A stretch of DNA of 64,000 nucleotides from Maratus speciosus. Lineage: Eukaryota > Arthropoda > Arachnida > Araneae > Salticidae. A program made the translations under genes and the position numbers. The stretch is taken from assembly GCA_963932465.1 (NCBI GenBank), contig OZ010796.1, forward strand, positions 79,617,292-79,681,291. The letters are read 5' to 3'. Shown one piece after another: positions 11,604 through 22,654 of the stretch; position 1 is the first letter of the stretch, and each line of letters starts with the position of its first letter. Under the pieces are notes generated by a model. It did not search any database, was not told the origin of the DNA, and worked only from the letters and a program-made list of their open reading frames with translations.

Positions 11604-11697
11604 CAACGGGGCCCATGTGGCCCAGTGGTCAGTGTGACGATCTAAAAATGTGAATGGTGGTCATATGTTTGTGAGTTCGAAACCTTCGAGTAATTCT
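11604..11697 (+). mobile_element. tRNA-derived SINE-like copy (right arm)
   Basis: Plus-strand partner of the left-arm SINE. It has the same CAACGGGGCC start, an A-box-like TGGCCCAGTGG, and a B-box-like GAGTTCGAAACCTTC. Its presence at the same site of the polymerase relic in both arms means the insertion preceded the inverted duplication. Confidence 0.55.
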
Positions 11698-12003
11698 AAT
11701 TGAAGGTGCGGTAAAAACATGACAAGGATTAGAAGAGGATGTAGCTGACGCAATAGGTATTAGTACACTCTCAAAGTCTGCGTAAATTATATATGGGATA
11801 GGATGTTGTGAATTATTCGCATGCTTGCAGAATTCAGTACGCTTATCCAGTAGATCTCTTCTTGAAAATCGATGTAAACACCGATTAGATTGCAGCGTGT
11901 TTATGCTTGGCGAAATCCCCAAGCAGTCTCAAAAAACTGGGAATCAAGCAATAGTGTTGCTTTTCTCCATCACCGATTAATAACAAATTGATGACATCGA
12001 ATA
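11697..12003 (-). pseudogene. Maverick/Polinton-type DNA polymerase B fragment, broken (right copy)
   Basis: Second copy of the relic, read on the opposite strand within the other inverted-repeat arm. It keeps the CLHRFSRRDLLDKRTEFC finger-like segment and the PIPYIIYADFESVL exonuclease-I-like motif (Asp and Glu of DFE present) in one open stretch of 97 codons. The upstream VINLLLI..KQHYCLI part is in another frame, so at least one indel separates them. Like the left copy it runs into a SINE, which replaces the rest of the gene. The Cys/His finger followed by YADFE is typical of the amino-terminal region of Maverick and adintovirus-like polymerases. Confidence 0.65.
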
Positions 12004-12142
12004 TATTCATTGTTTAATACAATAAAAATAAAAAATAAAAACCACACAAATTTAAAAAAATATATTCTCAAAATAAAATTTTCTATCTCTTCTAAATTAA
12101 AAATAAAGTTCACAGAACAAAAATCTTCTCTAGAAGAAAAAA

Positions 12143-13392
12143 ATCCTCAAAATGTTTTCATCATCTGAAAAAATTAAGTTTTCAAAAACATTTTTCCGCA
12201 AAAATTTAGTATCTTCTAAAAAAAGAAAGTAAAAAATAAGTTCCTGAAACAAAATAAAATAAAATAATACAAAAGTTATGTTCGCAAAATAAAATTCTTC
12301 ACAAAAAATTTTCTATCTCCTCTAAGATAGAATAAGTTAGAAATAAAGATATCAAAATGAAAAAAAAAAATCCCCAAATTTTTCTATCACGCGGGAAATA
12401 AAATACTCACAAAATTCGTATATCACGTGAAAAATAAATAAATAAATAAAATTTCACAAAATATAAAATATTTTCCTGAAAATTAAATTAAGTTAGAAAA
12501 TAAAAATATTTCCTCGAAAATTATATTCCCGTCAAATATTTTCAAACTCTCGCTAAATTATTCATTTCCTAAAGTAAATATCATCGTATTATGACAAGTT
12601 CTAATCAGTTCCGCGTTTTCGACTCCACCTAGTCTTATCAGCGCGCGGCACGTACACCACCGAGTCTTATCAGGGCGCGTGCTCATCTGTGGCAGGCATC
12701 ACCACGAATTTCCACGCACAGCACCACCTCAGGACCACAGACTCCGTCGAAATGTCAAAATCACAATACTCATATAGAATAATAGTTCAAAGTATCCTAA
12801 ATTTAGTAGTATTTTTGTGAGGGTTTTAAGTTAATGCGATAGTATATTGTTTGCTTTCTTTCCTCCTATAACAGCGTTTCTCAAACTTTTTTCATCTGGG
12901 GACTATTTTTATACTTGTGTGCTCTGAGAATTTGTTGCATTTAAACTCATTACTTTGAGATTTTCAATTACAAAGCGTAATATTACACTTATTTTGAATT
13001 TTCTCTTTTTTTTCTTTTTTTCTGAAATGAAAAAGCATCTCAGACCTCAAGAAACATTTGAAGTTCAGGAACTACAGTTTGTGGAACATTTGTCTAGAAT
13101 ATTTAACAAATGATATGTTCACATGAAGAAAAATCAAATCTCTTTAATATTATGGAGAAGTTATGAACACAGGCGCCTATAAGGAGGAAGCCGGCTGTCG
13201 AGGGCAATTGCATTTCCCTGCAATTTCAAATTCAGTTAACTAAATTTTCTGTTTTTCCAATCTATCTATATAAAATGCTACGGTACGAAGGGGCGGAAAA
13301 GCGGCTGTTCTCTTTTGCTAATTTGAACGAGTGGTTTGTGATAGTAAAAATAATGACAATTTTCACCAATACACTCTCAGAAATAAACTCTC
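12143..13392. other. AT-rich non-coding stretch
   Basis: AT-rich sequence with many short AAATAAA-type runs and a few GC-rich boxes near 12600-12740 (TCTTATCAG twice). No open frame or known element is recognised. TCTATCTATATAAAA near 13260 resembles ends of some Helitron-like elements, but no matching other end is seen. Confidence 0.5.
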
Positions 13393-13402
13393 ACATTTGA
13401 CG

Positions 13403-13650
13403 GCCCCACCGGTGGCCGAGAGATTCTGCTCTCGAAACTGGTAGACGGGAGGTGCAGCCTTAGATCCTAATCGCGCCCGTCGGCCTAATCGTTCGGAGTT
13501 TTCGTGCTTTTCTTCGAACTTTAGTTTTCCAAGCACGGATCCAAATACGGATTAGGTTTCCATAGAAAGGCCCCCACGGAGGGCACTCCCCCCTAGGGAG
13601 TTAATCCCTCGTGCTGACAATTGGCCGTCATAAACACAACCAACCAACTT
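13403..13650 (+). mobile_element. tRNA-derived SINE with 10-bp target duplication
   Basis: The head GGTGGCCGAGAGATTCTGCT resembles a tRNA A box and D-arm region. TCTCGAAACTGGTAGACGGG resembles an anticodon-arm/variable region, and the tail ends in AACCAACCAACTT. The insert is flanked on both sides by ACATTTGACG, an exact target-site duplication, which defines its limits. It is about 248 bases long, which suits a SINE. No coding potential. Confidence 0.75.
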
Positions 13651-13660
13651 ACATTTGACG

Positions 13661-14469
13661 ATTCAGCAATCCTTGAGCTCTATTTCGTTATTTTTGGAAT
13701 TCATTTCGTCTCAAAATCACGTGATTTTTAACGAAACGAATACTCTCAAACATTTGACGAAACTGTTTCCTTACTCACGGCCAGACTTAATGCATTTTAA
13801 GGCATCCGTTGCGGTAGCTGTTTGTTGATGGGCGTGTTACTCTACTGTAACTCCTCAAACTCCTCAAATCCCGTGATTTTAGTAAGCAGATATGAGTTTG
13901 TTTATGTTAGTCCTGTCATAATTTATTTTAAAAACAGCACTTTTTAGCGCTTTTCAAGGAATGCTGAAATATAGGTAGTTATTGTTTCAGCATTAGTTAT
14001 GTTTGTAATTGTTAAACTTTTCGGAAACGTCTAATTTTTTTTTTTTTTTTTTTTTTTTTGTTCGATATGTTTTAAGCCGAAAAGAATTAATTTATTGTGC
14101 ATTACGAAATCGTCCGAAAAGAAAATTTCGTCAATTAAATTTCAGTATAATAAATAAATAAATAAATAAATAAAATGTATTCTTAAAATAATTAAACACT
14201 AAGGGAAAAATAAGGAACTAAGGATTTTTTTCAGGGAATTGTTTGATAACTGTATTAGGTAAAAATAATTAAAAATCCTTATTTAATTTCCTTTCAAGGT
14301 TACACGAGATTTCGCGATTGGAAGTGTTTAGTGAAGATCCCCTTTGAACTTCCAAACTTTGATTTCAAGATTTTTTTTTTTATATAAATTCTGTTTAAAA
14401 TTTAGTCTTGATGTTTCTTATGCAAGAACATTCCCTTTTGTTGTTTTAATTAAATCTATCAAATTTCAG
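13661..14469. other. Non-coding stretch upstream of the exon candidate
   Basis: Contains a poly-T run (about 14034-14059) and an AAAT tetranucleotide repeat (about 14149-14175). The 3' end before 14470 is pyrimidine-rich and ends in AAATTTCAG, a usable splice acceptor. Confidence 0.6.
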
Positions 14470-14562
14470 AGACATTTTATTGAAATCTTCAAGAGTGTCA
14501 ACGAGAAAAGGAAACAAGAAGCCCCTGAAGCCAAGTCGTCAGCTGAAGCTTCTAGCAGTCAG
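14470..14562 (+). CDS. Candidate internal exon of an unidentified gene (31 codons, phase 0)
   Basis: A 93-base open segment lies between an acceptor (TTTCAG) and a donor (GTAATA). It reads RHFIEIFKSVNEKRKQE and continues as an Ala/Ser/Glu-rich stretch ending SSAEASSSQ. It starts and ends on codon boundaries and is about 43% GC, clearly above its surroundings. The first half looks like a charged amphipathic helix, the second like a disordered linker. I do not recognise the protein. The next exon candidate on this strand, at 42830, also has phase 0 and begins KKSSEENGQSS, which suits a continuing disordered linker. The two could therefore be consecutive exons separated by a ~28-kb intron. The open frame extends upstream to an ATG in the intron; I prefer the splice model because that upstream part is AT-rich and low in complexity. 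Confidence 0.45.
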
Positions 14563-15136
14563 GTAATAAATCAATCATTCTTGAAATTTTCAACTGGTGC
14601 ATTATTGTTTTTAATATCAAAATGACAGCTGCATATTTTTTTTTTCATTATGTTACATATTACTGAAAAGTTGTCCCTGTATGGGTAGAAAAAAGTGCTA
14701 TGGCGGTATTAAAAAAATATTTTTCCACGCTCTACAACTCGAAATTTTCGGACACATTTTCAGACTCATTAAAAAGAAAATAAAAGAAAAAAAAAACATG
14801 AAACTTGCTGCCGTGATTTTCGAAGAGATTTATAAGCGACCTGCGTAATTTATTTTTCGTTCAATTCATTAGAACTTGATTTATAAACAATTATTTTGTC
14901 AGTACGACCGTTTTTTCCGTTTCCAGCTTTATCGCTTCGAGAAATTCGGTTCACATTGCCCACTTTGATAGCATTTTTTAAAAATCTATTGTGCCTATAT
15001 TGAATTCGACCTGTACGGCACATTATATACTTACTGAATAAAAGAACCTGCCAATTGTATGTGTTTGAGGGTAAAAATGAATTTAAAAACGAGTCAGAAA
15101 ATAAGCAGTTTGGATTTGAGTACACCCTTATCTTAA
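14563..15136. repeat. Intronic sequence with a diverged TTAAGGC-family copy
   Basis: From about 14830 to 15130 the sequence is a strongly diverged relative of the 38432-38878 element. It shares the order TTATAAGCGA, TTCGGTTCA, TTTGATAG/CATT, ATCTATTGTG and TTTGGATTTGAG near the end. The left end is not clear. The rest is AT-rich intron without features. Confidence 0.45.
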
Positions 15137-15333
15137 CCCATTCAGGACGAGTACCCTTTACAAATTTTTATCTTTCATCAGTGGTTTTTTAAGTAAGTCA
15201 TTTATACCTTTTTGAATGAAAGAAATGCTTTGATTTAAAAGAAGAAATATTTTCAATTAAAAATTACTAATATAGGAATAATCCAGAATTCTGAGCACTT
15301 TGCGTGTCAATACGTGACGCTTGTCATGGGGGG
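15137..15333. mobile_element. piggyBac-like MITE, 197 bp
   Basis: Flanked by TTAA on both sides. Starts CCCATTCAGGACG and ends CATGGGGGG, so that CCC follows the left TTAA and GGG precedes the right TTAA, as in piggyBac superfamily elements. The inverted match is short. No coding capacity. Confidence 0.55.
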
Positions 15334-15337
15334 TTAA

Positions 15338-16786
15338 TGAGAGGACTATCCAAAGGCGCATCGATGTAGGGAACATGTTAGGTTATAAAATAATTTCAGA
15401 TATTAAAGTTTTTAATTGAAAAAAATATTTATATTTAGAACAGAATTGGTATTCTGAATTATATATTCTGATTTTTGATTTAAAATACTTCGCTTTTTTT
15501 TTAATAGCAATAAATACTGTGTAAGTATTTCATTTTTATAACATCAATACTAAATCATATTGTATGATATAAAAAAAAACTGTTGGAACCAGAGAGAAAA
15601 GTAAAGCTCGATCTAAAAAAGTTACAGTAAAAAGTTGTCAAATAGTTTCAGTTTAAAAAAGTAAGTCGTGCGTAGAAAAGCAATGGAACCAGATTATCTG
15701 TAAAGCTCATGAAATTACCCAATTTTTTGTTGATAGCTGAAAATGTGGAGTGAGCTTTATTGGTGCCTTAAAATCAATCAGGGAAGTAAAGGCATTTTTA
15801 ACTCATTCTGAATTCCAATCACTCATAACCAGTTTAAAAATCTGGGTTCATAAGAATAGGGGTTGATTTGGAAATGAGTGAGAACATGGGAGGTATCGAG
15901 AACATGAGAGATCGTTCAGTACGAAGTATGGACCAAATTCTATTCCAAGGGTCACTGATAAGCCTGGAAGATCAAAGTCCAAAATAAGCCCGAAACCCTA
16001 AGCATGTACGATTCAACCATATGCTAACTACTTGTCTGGCTTAAGTCCATTGACAAAAAGCTCCCTTTTCACAGTAATTACATGAAATAAAAATTATTAC
16101 GCTACATGTGTTATGTCAGAAATGTTAATAACAACAATTCCTCAACAACTTGATTATATTAATGTTATGCTTAAAATATTACTTCATGGTTTACATTCTT
16201 TCAGTTTTGTGGAGTTTAGCTTGACCTGACGCAATCATGTCCACAATTCTGGGCCTGACAGAAATTTTTTGCACGTAACTACGCATTCTGTTTACTATAC
16301 CCAGTTCTCATTTTGAGTGAATAATATGATTTTGAATATAAGAATTATTTTATAAAATTTACAGTAATTACATTTAATACACTTTCGTCAACATATACAG
16401 GTAGCTTTTATTTCACTCTTTCAGTAAAATTATTTTAGTGTGTGTTATCCCGTAAAAAATGAACACGTCGAAATGTAACGTTTGTACACGCGCGGGATTA
16501 TTTAATCCCAAAAGCCATATTTCTACTTTTCTAGCCAACAAACTGAAGGCATTTCTTCATGCAACCTTTCTCAACCTTGGCCTTGAAAGGTACAAGGAAG
16601 GTCAGAAGTGTTTCATGACGAAATTTTGAAGCTTTTTCGCCTGCATAACCCCTTTTCCCGCAGGTAAACGCAACGTCTGCCGCCAGTCAGACCGTTCGCA
16701 TACATACTACACCATAAAACGGAAGAGCATATAGAAAAATGAGGCTTGCTAAAATCAAGTGACGAAAACGTTGCTAGTTCTTAGAC
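15338..16786. other. AT-rich non-coding stretch
   Basis: No open frame, RNA gene or repeat boundary that I can support. Possibly intron. Confidence 0.5.
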
Positions 16787-17516
16787 CAGGGATGACGAAC
16801 CTTTTCACGTCCACGTGCCAAAATTTCCCAAAAATATACTTTACGTGATCATGACGTGCCAACAATAAAAAAAATTTAATGGATCAAATAATAATGAATC
16901 AAAACTACTTAAAATTTTGTTTTTAGCATTAAAAAAATACAGGTAATATTTGATGTTATGCTGTAGAAATTTATTTTAAAAATATTATTTCTGTTGTCTC
17001 ATCATATATGCCAAATAATTTATATCCGCTTCGTACTTAGTTATTTTCGATAGAATGCAAGTTTAATTGCACTCACTTGACAAGACGTTTTTAGTTGAAT
17101 TTTGTAATTTTTTTTCTTTTTTTTTTTACGAAAAAAATGTCTTGCAGAAGAAGATGTCAAAATAGCAAGCGCCAGAAACTACAGCTTTTAGTGTCTGGAA
17201 TTGAATTCCAAGTTGTTATAATTTTACAATCAGCATTTTTGCTTATTACACTTTTAATTTTTGTTTAGCGATAATCTTCTAATTCTCAAAATTTTCTGAG
17301 TCAATATTGAGCTAGATTCGGATAAATTAAGTTATATTTCAATTTCTTCAACCTGTGTGACAATCGCAACCAACCGAACTAATCGGATTCAAGTAACACA
17401 GACAACATCTATATTAATTAACGCATTTTGTGAAATTCTACTATATTTTGATGTAAAACTTAAATCTATGCCGTGCCAAAAATAATCTGCAGCGTGTCAT
17501 AGGTTTGCCGTCCTTG
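16787..17516. mobile_element. hAT-like non-autonomous element, 730 bp
   Basis: Begins CAGGGATGACGAACCT and ends AGGTTTGCCGTCCTTG, an imperfect terminal inverted repeat of the type seen in hAT elements (CAGGG...CCCTG). Just inside, CACGTGCCA on the left is matched by GCGTGTCAT and CCGTGCCA on the right. TTAGA flanks both sides, but the 8-bp duplication is imperfect. No transposase frame remains. Confidence 0.65.
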
Positions 17517-18495
17517 TTAGATTATTATTTTTGGTCCAACAATATTAATTTTTTTTAAACTCGCGAAATTGAATTTCATTTGGTGTTATAATGACGTAAT
17601 TATAGTAAAGTGTTTCAGCTTTTTAAATTAAAATGCATGTTTTCTTTGGCGCGTGCAATAGGAGTATACGATTTCCTTGACAATACGCAGGAAAATGCAA
17701 TAAATACAACCAAATGAACTAGCATTTACCGAAAATTTCTTTCGTATGACTTAAAAATAAATCTTTCGTTTTATGGATGATAATAATAAAGATTAATTTC
17801 AGAATATCAGGAGTCTCTTTTCAGAATAAAACATCAATACAAAGTTATGTCAATTAAAGAGAAATTGACGTCATACCTAGCAAACGATTTTTTTTATTAT
17901 TATCTTTTCCTAAATTGTTTTTTTTTTAATTAAAATTCCTGTATTAAAATAGATTTTTAAATATTTAAAACATTCAAATGAAGAGAGGTCGATTTGAAAA
18001 ATGCAAAAATATAGCGAGAAAAGCTGATTTTTATTTAAAACAAAATACTCGTGTTATCACTTTTTTAAAATTATTGTGCCGCTTTTTAGGATGTGGCAAC
18101 AGGAAAGAAAATTAGAAGGAGATATTTCTACAATGTTAAATTATGGAACTCTATGTAAAGTTTAAATGAGTGCCATTCCCTTATTATTGGATATTTTTTG
18201 ACCCGATCTTCAAAAGGCACATAACTAAATTAAGACCTTTCCAAAAAGCCATTATCCATCACTGAATGTTTTTTTTTTTTTGGATTGTAATTGAGTTGTG
18301 GTCTTTTCATCATGTTTCAAAACGTAAAAGATGCGTCTGAGCTCTACTATACAGCACGATCGGGCTGCATGATAATCATAGAAACTCGACAGAGTTTCTC
18401 GCCAAGCAAAGGAATCAACAATGGAATGAACCGTAAATGAAAGGAATTTCCGCTAATTGATGTCAAACGATTTTACAAAATTTTCTGGTACTCTG
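17517..18495. other. AT-rich non-coding stretch
   Basis: Poly-T and poly-A runs and no supported gene or element. Possibly intron. Confidence 0.5.
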
Positions 18496-18685
18496 CAGGG
18501 TTGCCGGTTTGGTCTCCATTTTTATTCAGAAAATCCGAATGCGTGCCGGAAATTATAAACAGTACTTTTTGTTTTAATTATTGGCAGAAATTTTGTGATT
18601 TCACAAAGTAAAGAATCTTCTTAAAACTGTTCCGGTATGAATTTGAAATTTCGAAGTAAAAATGGAGGCCAAACTGGCAACCCTG
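18496..18685. mobile_element. hAT-like MITE, 190 bp, about 29-bp terminal inverted repeats
   Basis: Left end CAGGGTTGCCGGTTTGGTCT is mirrored by the right end AGGCCAAACTGGCAACCCTG, and the inverted match continues into TCCATTTTTA. Flanks are GTACTCTG and GTACTCGG, a 7-of-8 target duplication as expected for hAT. Internal sequence is non-coding. Confidence 0.8.
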
Positions 18686-18909
18686 GTACTCGGTCTAGTT
18701 TATATTTTGCGGACTGACCAAAACGGGATTTTGACACCTCTATATCTGGCGTCCTACTTATCATAGAAATAAAATTCATGTTTCTATGGAATGGGGCGCG
18801 CCACCTGACTCAGGAAACAAAAGTAATGCGGAATCCGACGAATACGTTTTCAGTAAATGCGATTTTAAAAGTTCTGTTTTTTGCACTTTTTAAATTTTTG
18901 TTCTGACCA

Positions 18910-20245
18910 AAAACTGTTGGCAGGGCTGCATCCATGTGTCATTATTGGATTTTTACGTGGTTTGCAGCAATTGAATTGTTCAAATAAGCAGTTCAAACCT
19001 TTGAAGGTTTTATGTAAAAATATTAATTAGTTTTTAATTTATACCAGTTTCAAGTAATTTTTCCTATACTTAACATAGAGCAAAAAAAATATTAAATGGC
19101 CTAACTCTTGTCGAAAATAAGCCTCCTTATTGTAAAACGGAATTGTCGCATTTACGGGTTCATTGGGTCGCTCAAATATCTTTTGATAGGGCTAAAGAGT
19201 TGTGTAATTATCCGATTTTTACGCGCTTTATTGCAATCGAATTGTTTTAATGAGTAGTTCAAACCTTTGAATGTTTCATGTAAAAATATTAAATATTTTT
19301 TTTAAATATCAGTTTAAAGTAATTGATTCCTATATTTAACATAGAGTAAAAATACATTAATTGGCAAAACTCTTGTCAAAGTGGTCATATTCACATGATA
19401 TTAAGCTATGTTACTGCAGTGGACCCAAATTTCCTATTGTAAAATAGAATTGCAGCATGTACGTTTTGTTTACAGGGTTGCTCGACAGATCTTTTGATAG
19501 GGGCACAGAGATGTCTAATTATTGGTTTTTTAAGCGGTTTGGTGTATTTTATTTGTTTCATAAGCAGTTCAAACCTTTAAAATGTCATATGAAATATCGT
19601 TGAGTTGTACTGGATTTCTATACTTAACATACACCGAAAAAAACTTCTGCCACTGGTATCTAGAAAATAAATTGCGGCTCTAGAAAAAACAGTTGCATGT
19701 CATCCTTATAAATTCTAGTTCCCTTTGATAGAGAGTTCTAGTTATCCCTATTAAAATTCAAGTGCTTTTTCCTACATTATCGTGGTCAAACTTATTTAAA
19801 AATCTCTGCAAATGTGAATACAAAAAGTGAGTTTTAGTAACTGTAGTTCTAGTTTATTAACTCTAGAAATCAAGTGATAATTTCTTACAATTCAAACGAT
19901 TCATAATATAATGCATCGTTTTATAACATAGAAAAATTTGAAATGCACTATCGTTTCGAGTATTCAATTTATTTGTTTACCTTATTCGCATAACTCGGAA
20001 ATCTATATTTCTAGTTTAGGTATTTAGAAAATGACTATACCTAATCGCTCTAGATGAAGGCTGTATATTTTTCTTTCAGTGTAGAGGAAAAACAATATTA
20101 AATAGCCTAACCTTTGTCAAAATGGTTATATGCACACGATATTCAGATATATTACTGTATTCGATCCAATTAAGTTCGCTATTGTAAGGCGGCATTGAAG
20201 CATTTACTGTTCGTTTACAGGGTTACTTAAAAGATCTTGATTACA
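18910..20245 (+). repeat. Three to four degenerate tandem repeats of about 270-310 bp
   Basis: Units share AAGCAGTTCAAACCTTTGAA, TATACTTAACATAGAGCAAA, CTAACTCTTGTC, TATTGTAAAACGGAATTG, TTTACAGGGTTGCTC and TCTTTTGATAGGG. The CAGTTCAAACC landmark falls near 18989, 19255 and 19565. The third unit is interrupted by a TIR element at 19632-20081 and then resumes. Confidence 0.7.
19632..20081. mobile_element. TIR element (450 bp) nested in the tandem repeat
   Basis: Left end CACCGAAAAAAAC and right end TTTCTTTCAGTG are inverted relatives, and TA stands on both sides. Comparison with the uninterrupted repeat units (CTTAACATAGAGCAAAAA) shows a clean insertion. The superfamily is uncertain: the TA duplication suggests Tc1/mariner, while CACTG-type ends also occur in other groups. 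Confidence 0.65.
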
Positions 20246-20318
20246 TTACAACCGATCAATATTTACTGAGTGACATGTATTTTAATGACTTTATGCTATT
20301 TCAATCTCTTCTGTTTCA

Positions 20319-20684
20319 TTAGGTTACTTGAAAAATGAATTTAAACTCAGTTTTTTCATCTGAAAGCTCGCGGATCCAGGTTTCCCCTTTATGAAAGTTA
20401 TTTCTATTATCCACTTTACTAAGGATGCTTCTAGATTTCATCACGCACCCTTTTAAAACTCCAATGCTAAAGGGATTTTTGGACACAAAATTTAGATACA
20501 AATTAAATGAAATTTTATTTTGCATGAATTCGCGGTGATTTTTGATGTAGGTACCGCGGACAATAAACATCGCGGAATGTGCTGCTGATATTCCATGTGA
20601 AACTACATTATAGAAACGTGCCAGTGGACCTCGATTATAGAAAAATTCTAGGCAAACACCGACTACAGAGAAGCTACAGAACAT
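20319..20684 (-). CDS. Unidentified 121-codon open frame
   Basis: The longest open frame in this part of the window. It reads MFCSFSVVGVCLEFFYNRG at the start, is balanced in composition rather than low-complexity, and ends in a basic/acidic mix (GETWIRELSDEKTEFKF). I recognise no family, and it has no clear promoter, signal peptide or neighbour. It follows the degenerate tandem repeats and precedes a Tc1/mariner-like element. It could be an exon, a fragment of a transposon protein or chance. Confidence 0.2.
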   Translation of the reverse strand: MFCSFSVVGVCLEFFYNRGPLARFYNVVSHGISAAHSAMFIVRGTYIKNHREFMQNKISFNLYLNFVSKNPFSIGVLKGCVMKSRSILSKVDNRNNFHKGETWIRELSDEKTEFKFIFQVT

Positions 20685-20912
20685 GCTGAAAAAAATAATG
20701 TAAGCACTTTAATGCATCACAGAGTACTTGCAATCCGGCAAACAATTTGAATGAACTTTAGGATTACTGTTTATCATAATGAAATAAGTGAAAAAAGTTC
20801 TATTCCATATTGCTTCATAATAAATTTCTTGAAAACTATAGTAAAGATTCAGCATTCCATTTATTATGAACTTTTTCGGTGACAAAGAAATACATATAAA
20901 CAAAAATATGTA

Positions 20913-21983
20913 TAGTCGTGGGGGGAAAAAAGGAAACACCCCCTACTAACTCTGCAACTAATTATTGTATAAGAAAGTTACTGGTACTAAACGATTGGAA
21001 ATAAAGTTTACTTTTAAATTATGTCTATAAAATTTTTATTAAGGAGCCATCTACATATTAAAACGAGCCCAAATTTCGTTTTTTTTCAGTAGCAATACCC
21101 AATTTTGACACCACAAATAAATTCAACATCCTTTAATTAGCCAAAATCCAAATTTTCATGAAATTTCTACGATTAGTTTCGGAGAAATTAATTATTTAAA
21201 AATGAGCCTGTTTTAGGGGCTGTATCCAAATTGAAGTTCCTAATCCATTGTTGAAATGCACAGTATGACTATGTCACTTCCATTGGTGTATTATTTTCTG
21301 CCAATATGACCATTTCACTTGCTTAATTTGTTTCGACTATTGCCAGCTCAAATATTTGAGTAAAAGGAGTAAAATATATTTTTTCAAATTATGCTTTTCT
21401 GCACATCATAGACACATTTAAACCATCATTTTGAAGTTTGTGAATGATAATTCAAAAACTACTTGAAAGAAAAATTTGAAATTGAGAATTCGCATAAAGC
21501 AGGACATAATAAATATAAATCTATCAAAAAAATTTGTAGGTTGCAATTCATATTTTTTTCGAATATTAATTTCATAATTCATATTGAAAATTTTTTAATT
21601 ACAAAATCAATGTATTTATGTTTTGATTTTTTAGTATTATAACCTCACACAAAATTATCACATTAGGATTATAATTTCCGGAGTTATTAATAAAAATATG
21701 AAAATGTAATTTAACATTAGAAGCTCTAAATTTTGAATATTTATAATTCAAAAACTTATCATTCAAAGGACTAGAAATTTCGTTTCTACGCATAGTTTGA
21801 ACAGAAGATTTACAATATAGTGTCAAAACTGGGTGTTGCTTTTGACAAAAACAAAGTTTGGTCTGATTTTGATCATTTAAAAGCAGTCCTTTATTTCCAA
21901 TAGATTGGTACCAGTAACTTTCTTCATTTATATTTAGTTGCAGAGTAATATAGGGGGTGTTTACTTTTCTTTTTCCACGAATG
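20913..21983. mobile_element. Tc1/mariner-like non-autonomous element, about 1.07 kb
   Basis: Flanked by TA. The left end (TAGTCGTGGGGGGAAAAAAG then ACACCCCCTA) and right end (TAGGGGGTGTTTACTTTTC then CCACGAATG) are inverted copies. The inverted match continues for about 180 bases, including AAGTTACTGGTAC and CAATTTTGACAC/GTGTCAAAACTGG. The superfamily call rests on the TA flanks and terminus style. No transposase frame is seen between the arms. Confidence 0.75.
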
Positions 21984-22654
21984 TACTTTTGTTAGAGTTC
22001 GTCATACTGCAATCACTGGAATAATGGTTTCTTCCATTTCAATTTGAATTACTCATGTTGGATAAATTATAATTTATTATTACTTTTACCTAATTGATTA
22101 TTTTTTTTTTAATTTTTCATATACATGTTTTATATGTATCTTGTTTCCTGTCTGTCGTTCTATATGTATACTGCATATATACAGAAATATTTTTTAAGAG
22201 TCCACACTTAGCATTTTAAGCCATTGTGCAAAGGTAATATAATCAGCAAGCTTTTTTATTAAATAACTTTTGATTCAATATTTACAATCATTTTATACCA
22301 AATAGTTTCTTGCAGTTTTATTAGAATTTTTTGAAGTTTTAATTTAAAAAGATTAATAAGCAGAGTTATAAAACTAATCGACTCTGTTGTTTTGGACTTG
22401 TTGATTAAAGGGTGAAATTGATATGAAATAAATTGCTTTTACTTAATTTTTTTATTAGGTTATAGTGCTAGTTAAAATTTCCCAAATATGACTGAAATTA
22501 GATAAAATCATTTCATAACGATTAACTATCGAATTCCGGATCTTTATTGAAATTAATTACACTAATTTATCCTATGAATCATCCGAAATATATGAGATAA
22601 TATTTGGAAGGCAAACGACTCATTCAGCCATGTTAAAAACCATTAGGAATTTAA
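21984..22654. other. AT-rich non-coding stretch
   Basis: No supported feature. Confidence 0.5.

Larger units (their letters stand above)
10528..12142 (-). repeat. Right arm of the long inverted repeat
   Basis: Mirror copy of the first 1.7 kb of the window, with many small differences (indels in the TAA tract, substitutions throughout), so the inversion is not recent. It contains the same polymerase remnant and the same SINE in opposite orientation. Sequence outside the outer edge (after about 12142) has no partner within the window because the left arm is cut off. Confidence 0.85.

Noticed and set aside
1..12142. A complete Maverick/Polinton element
   Set aside because: Only a short polymerase fragment is present, and it lies within the inverted arms; no integrase, protease, packaging ATPase or capsid gene is visible.
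11604..13650. tRNA-like sequences
   Set aside because: A- and B-box-like words are present, but arms do not pair as a tRNA and one copy has a SINE-style target duplication, so they are SINEs rather than tRNA genes.
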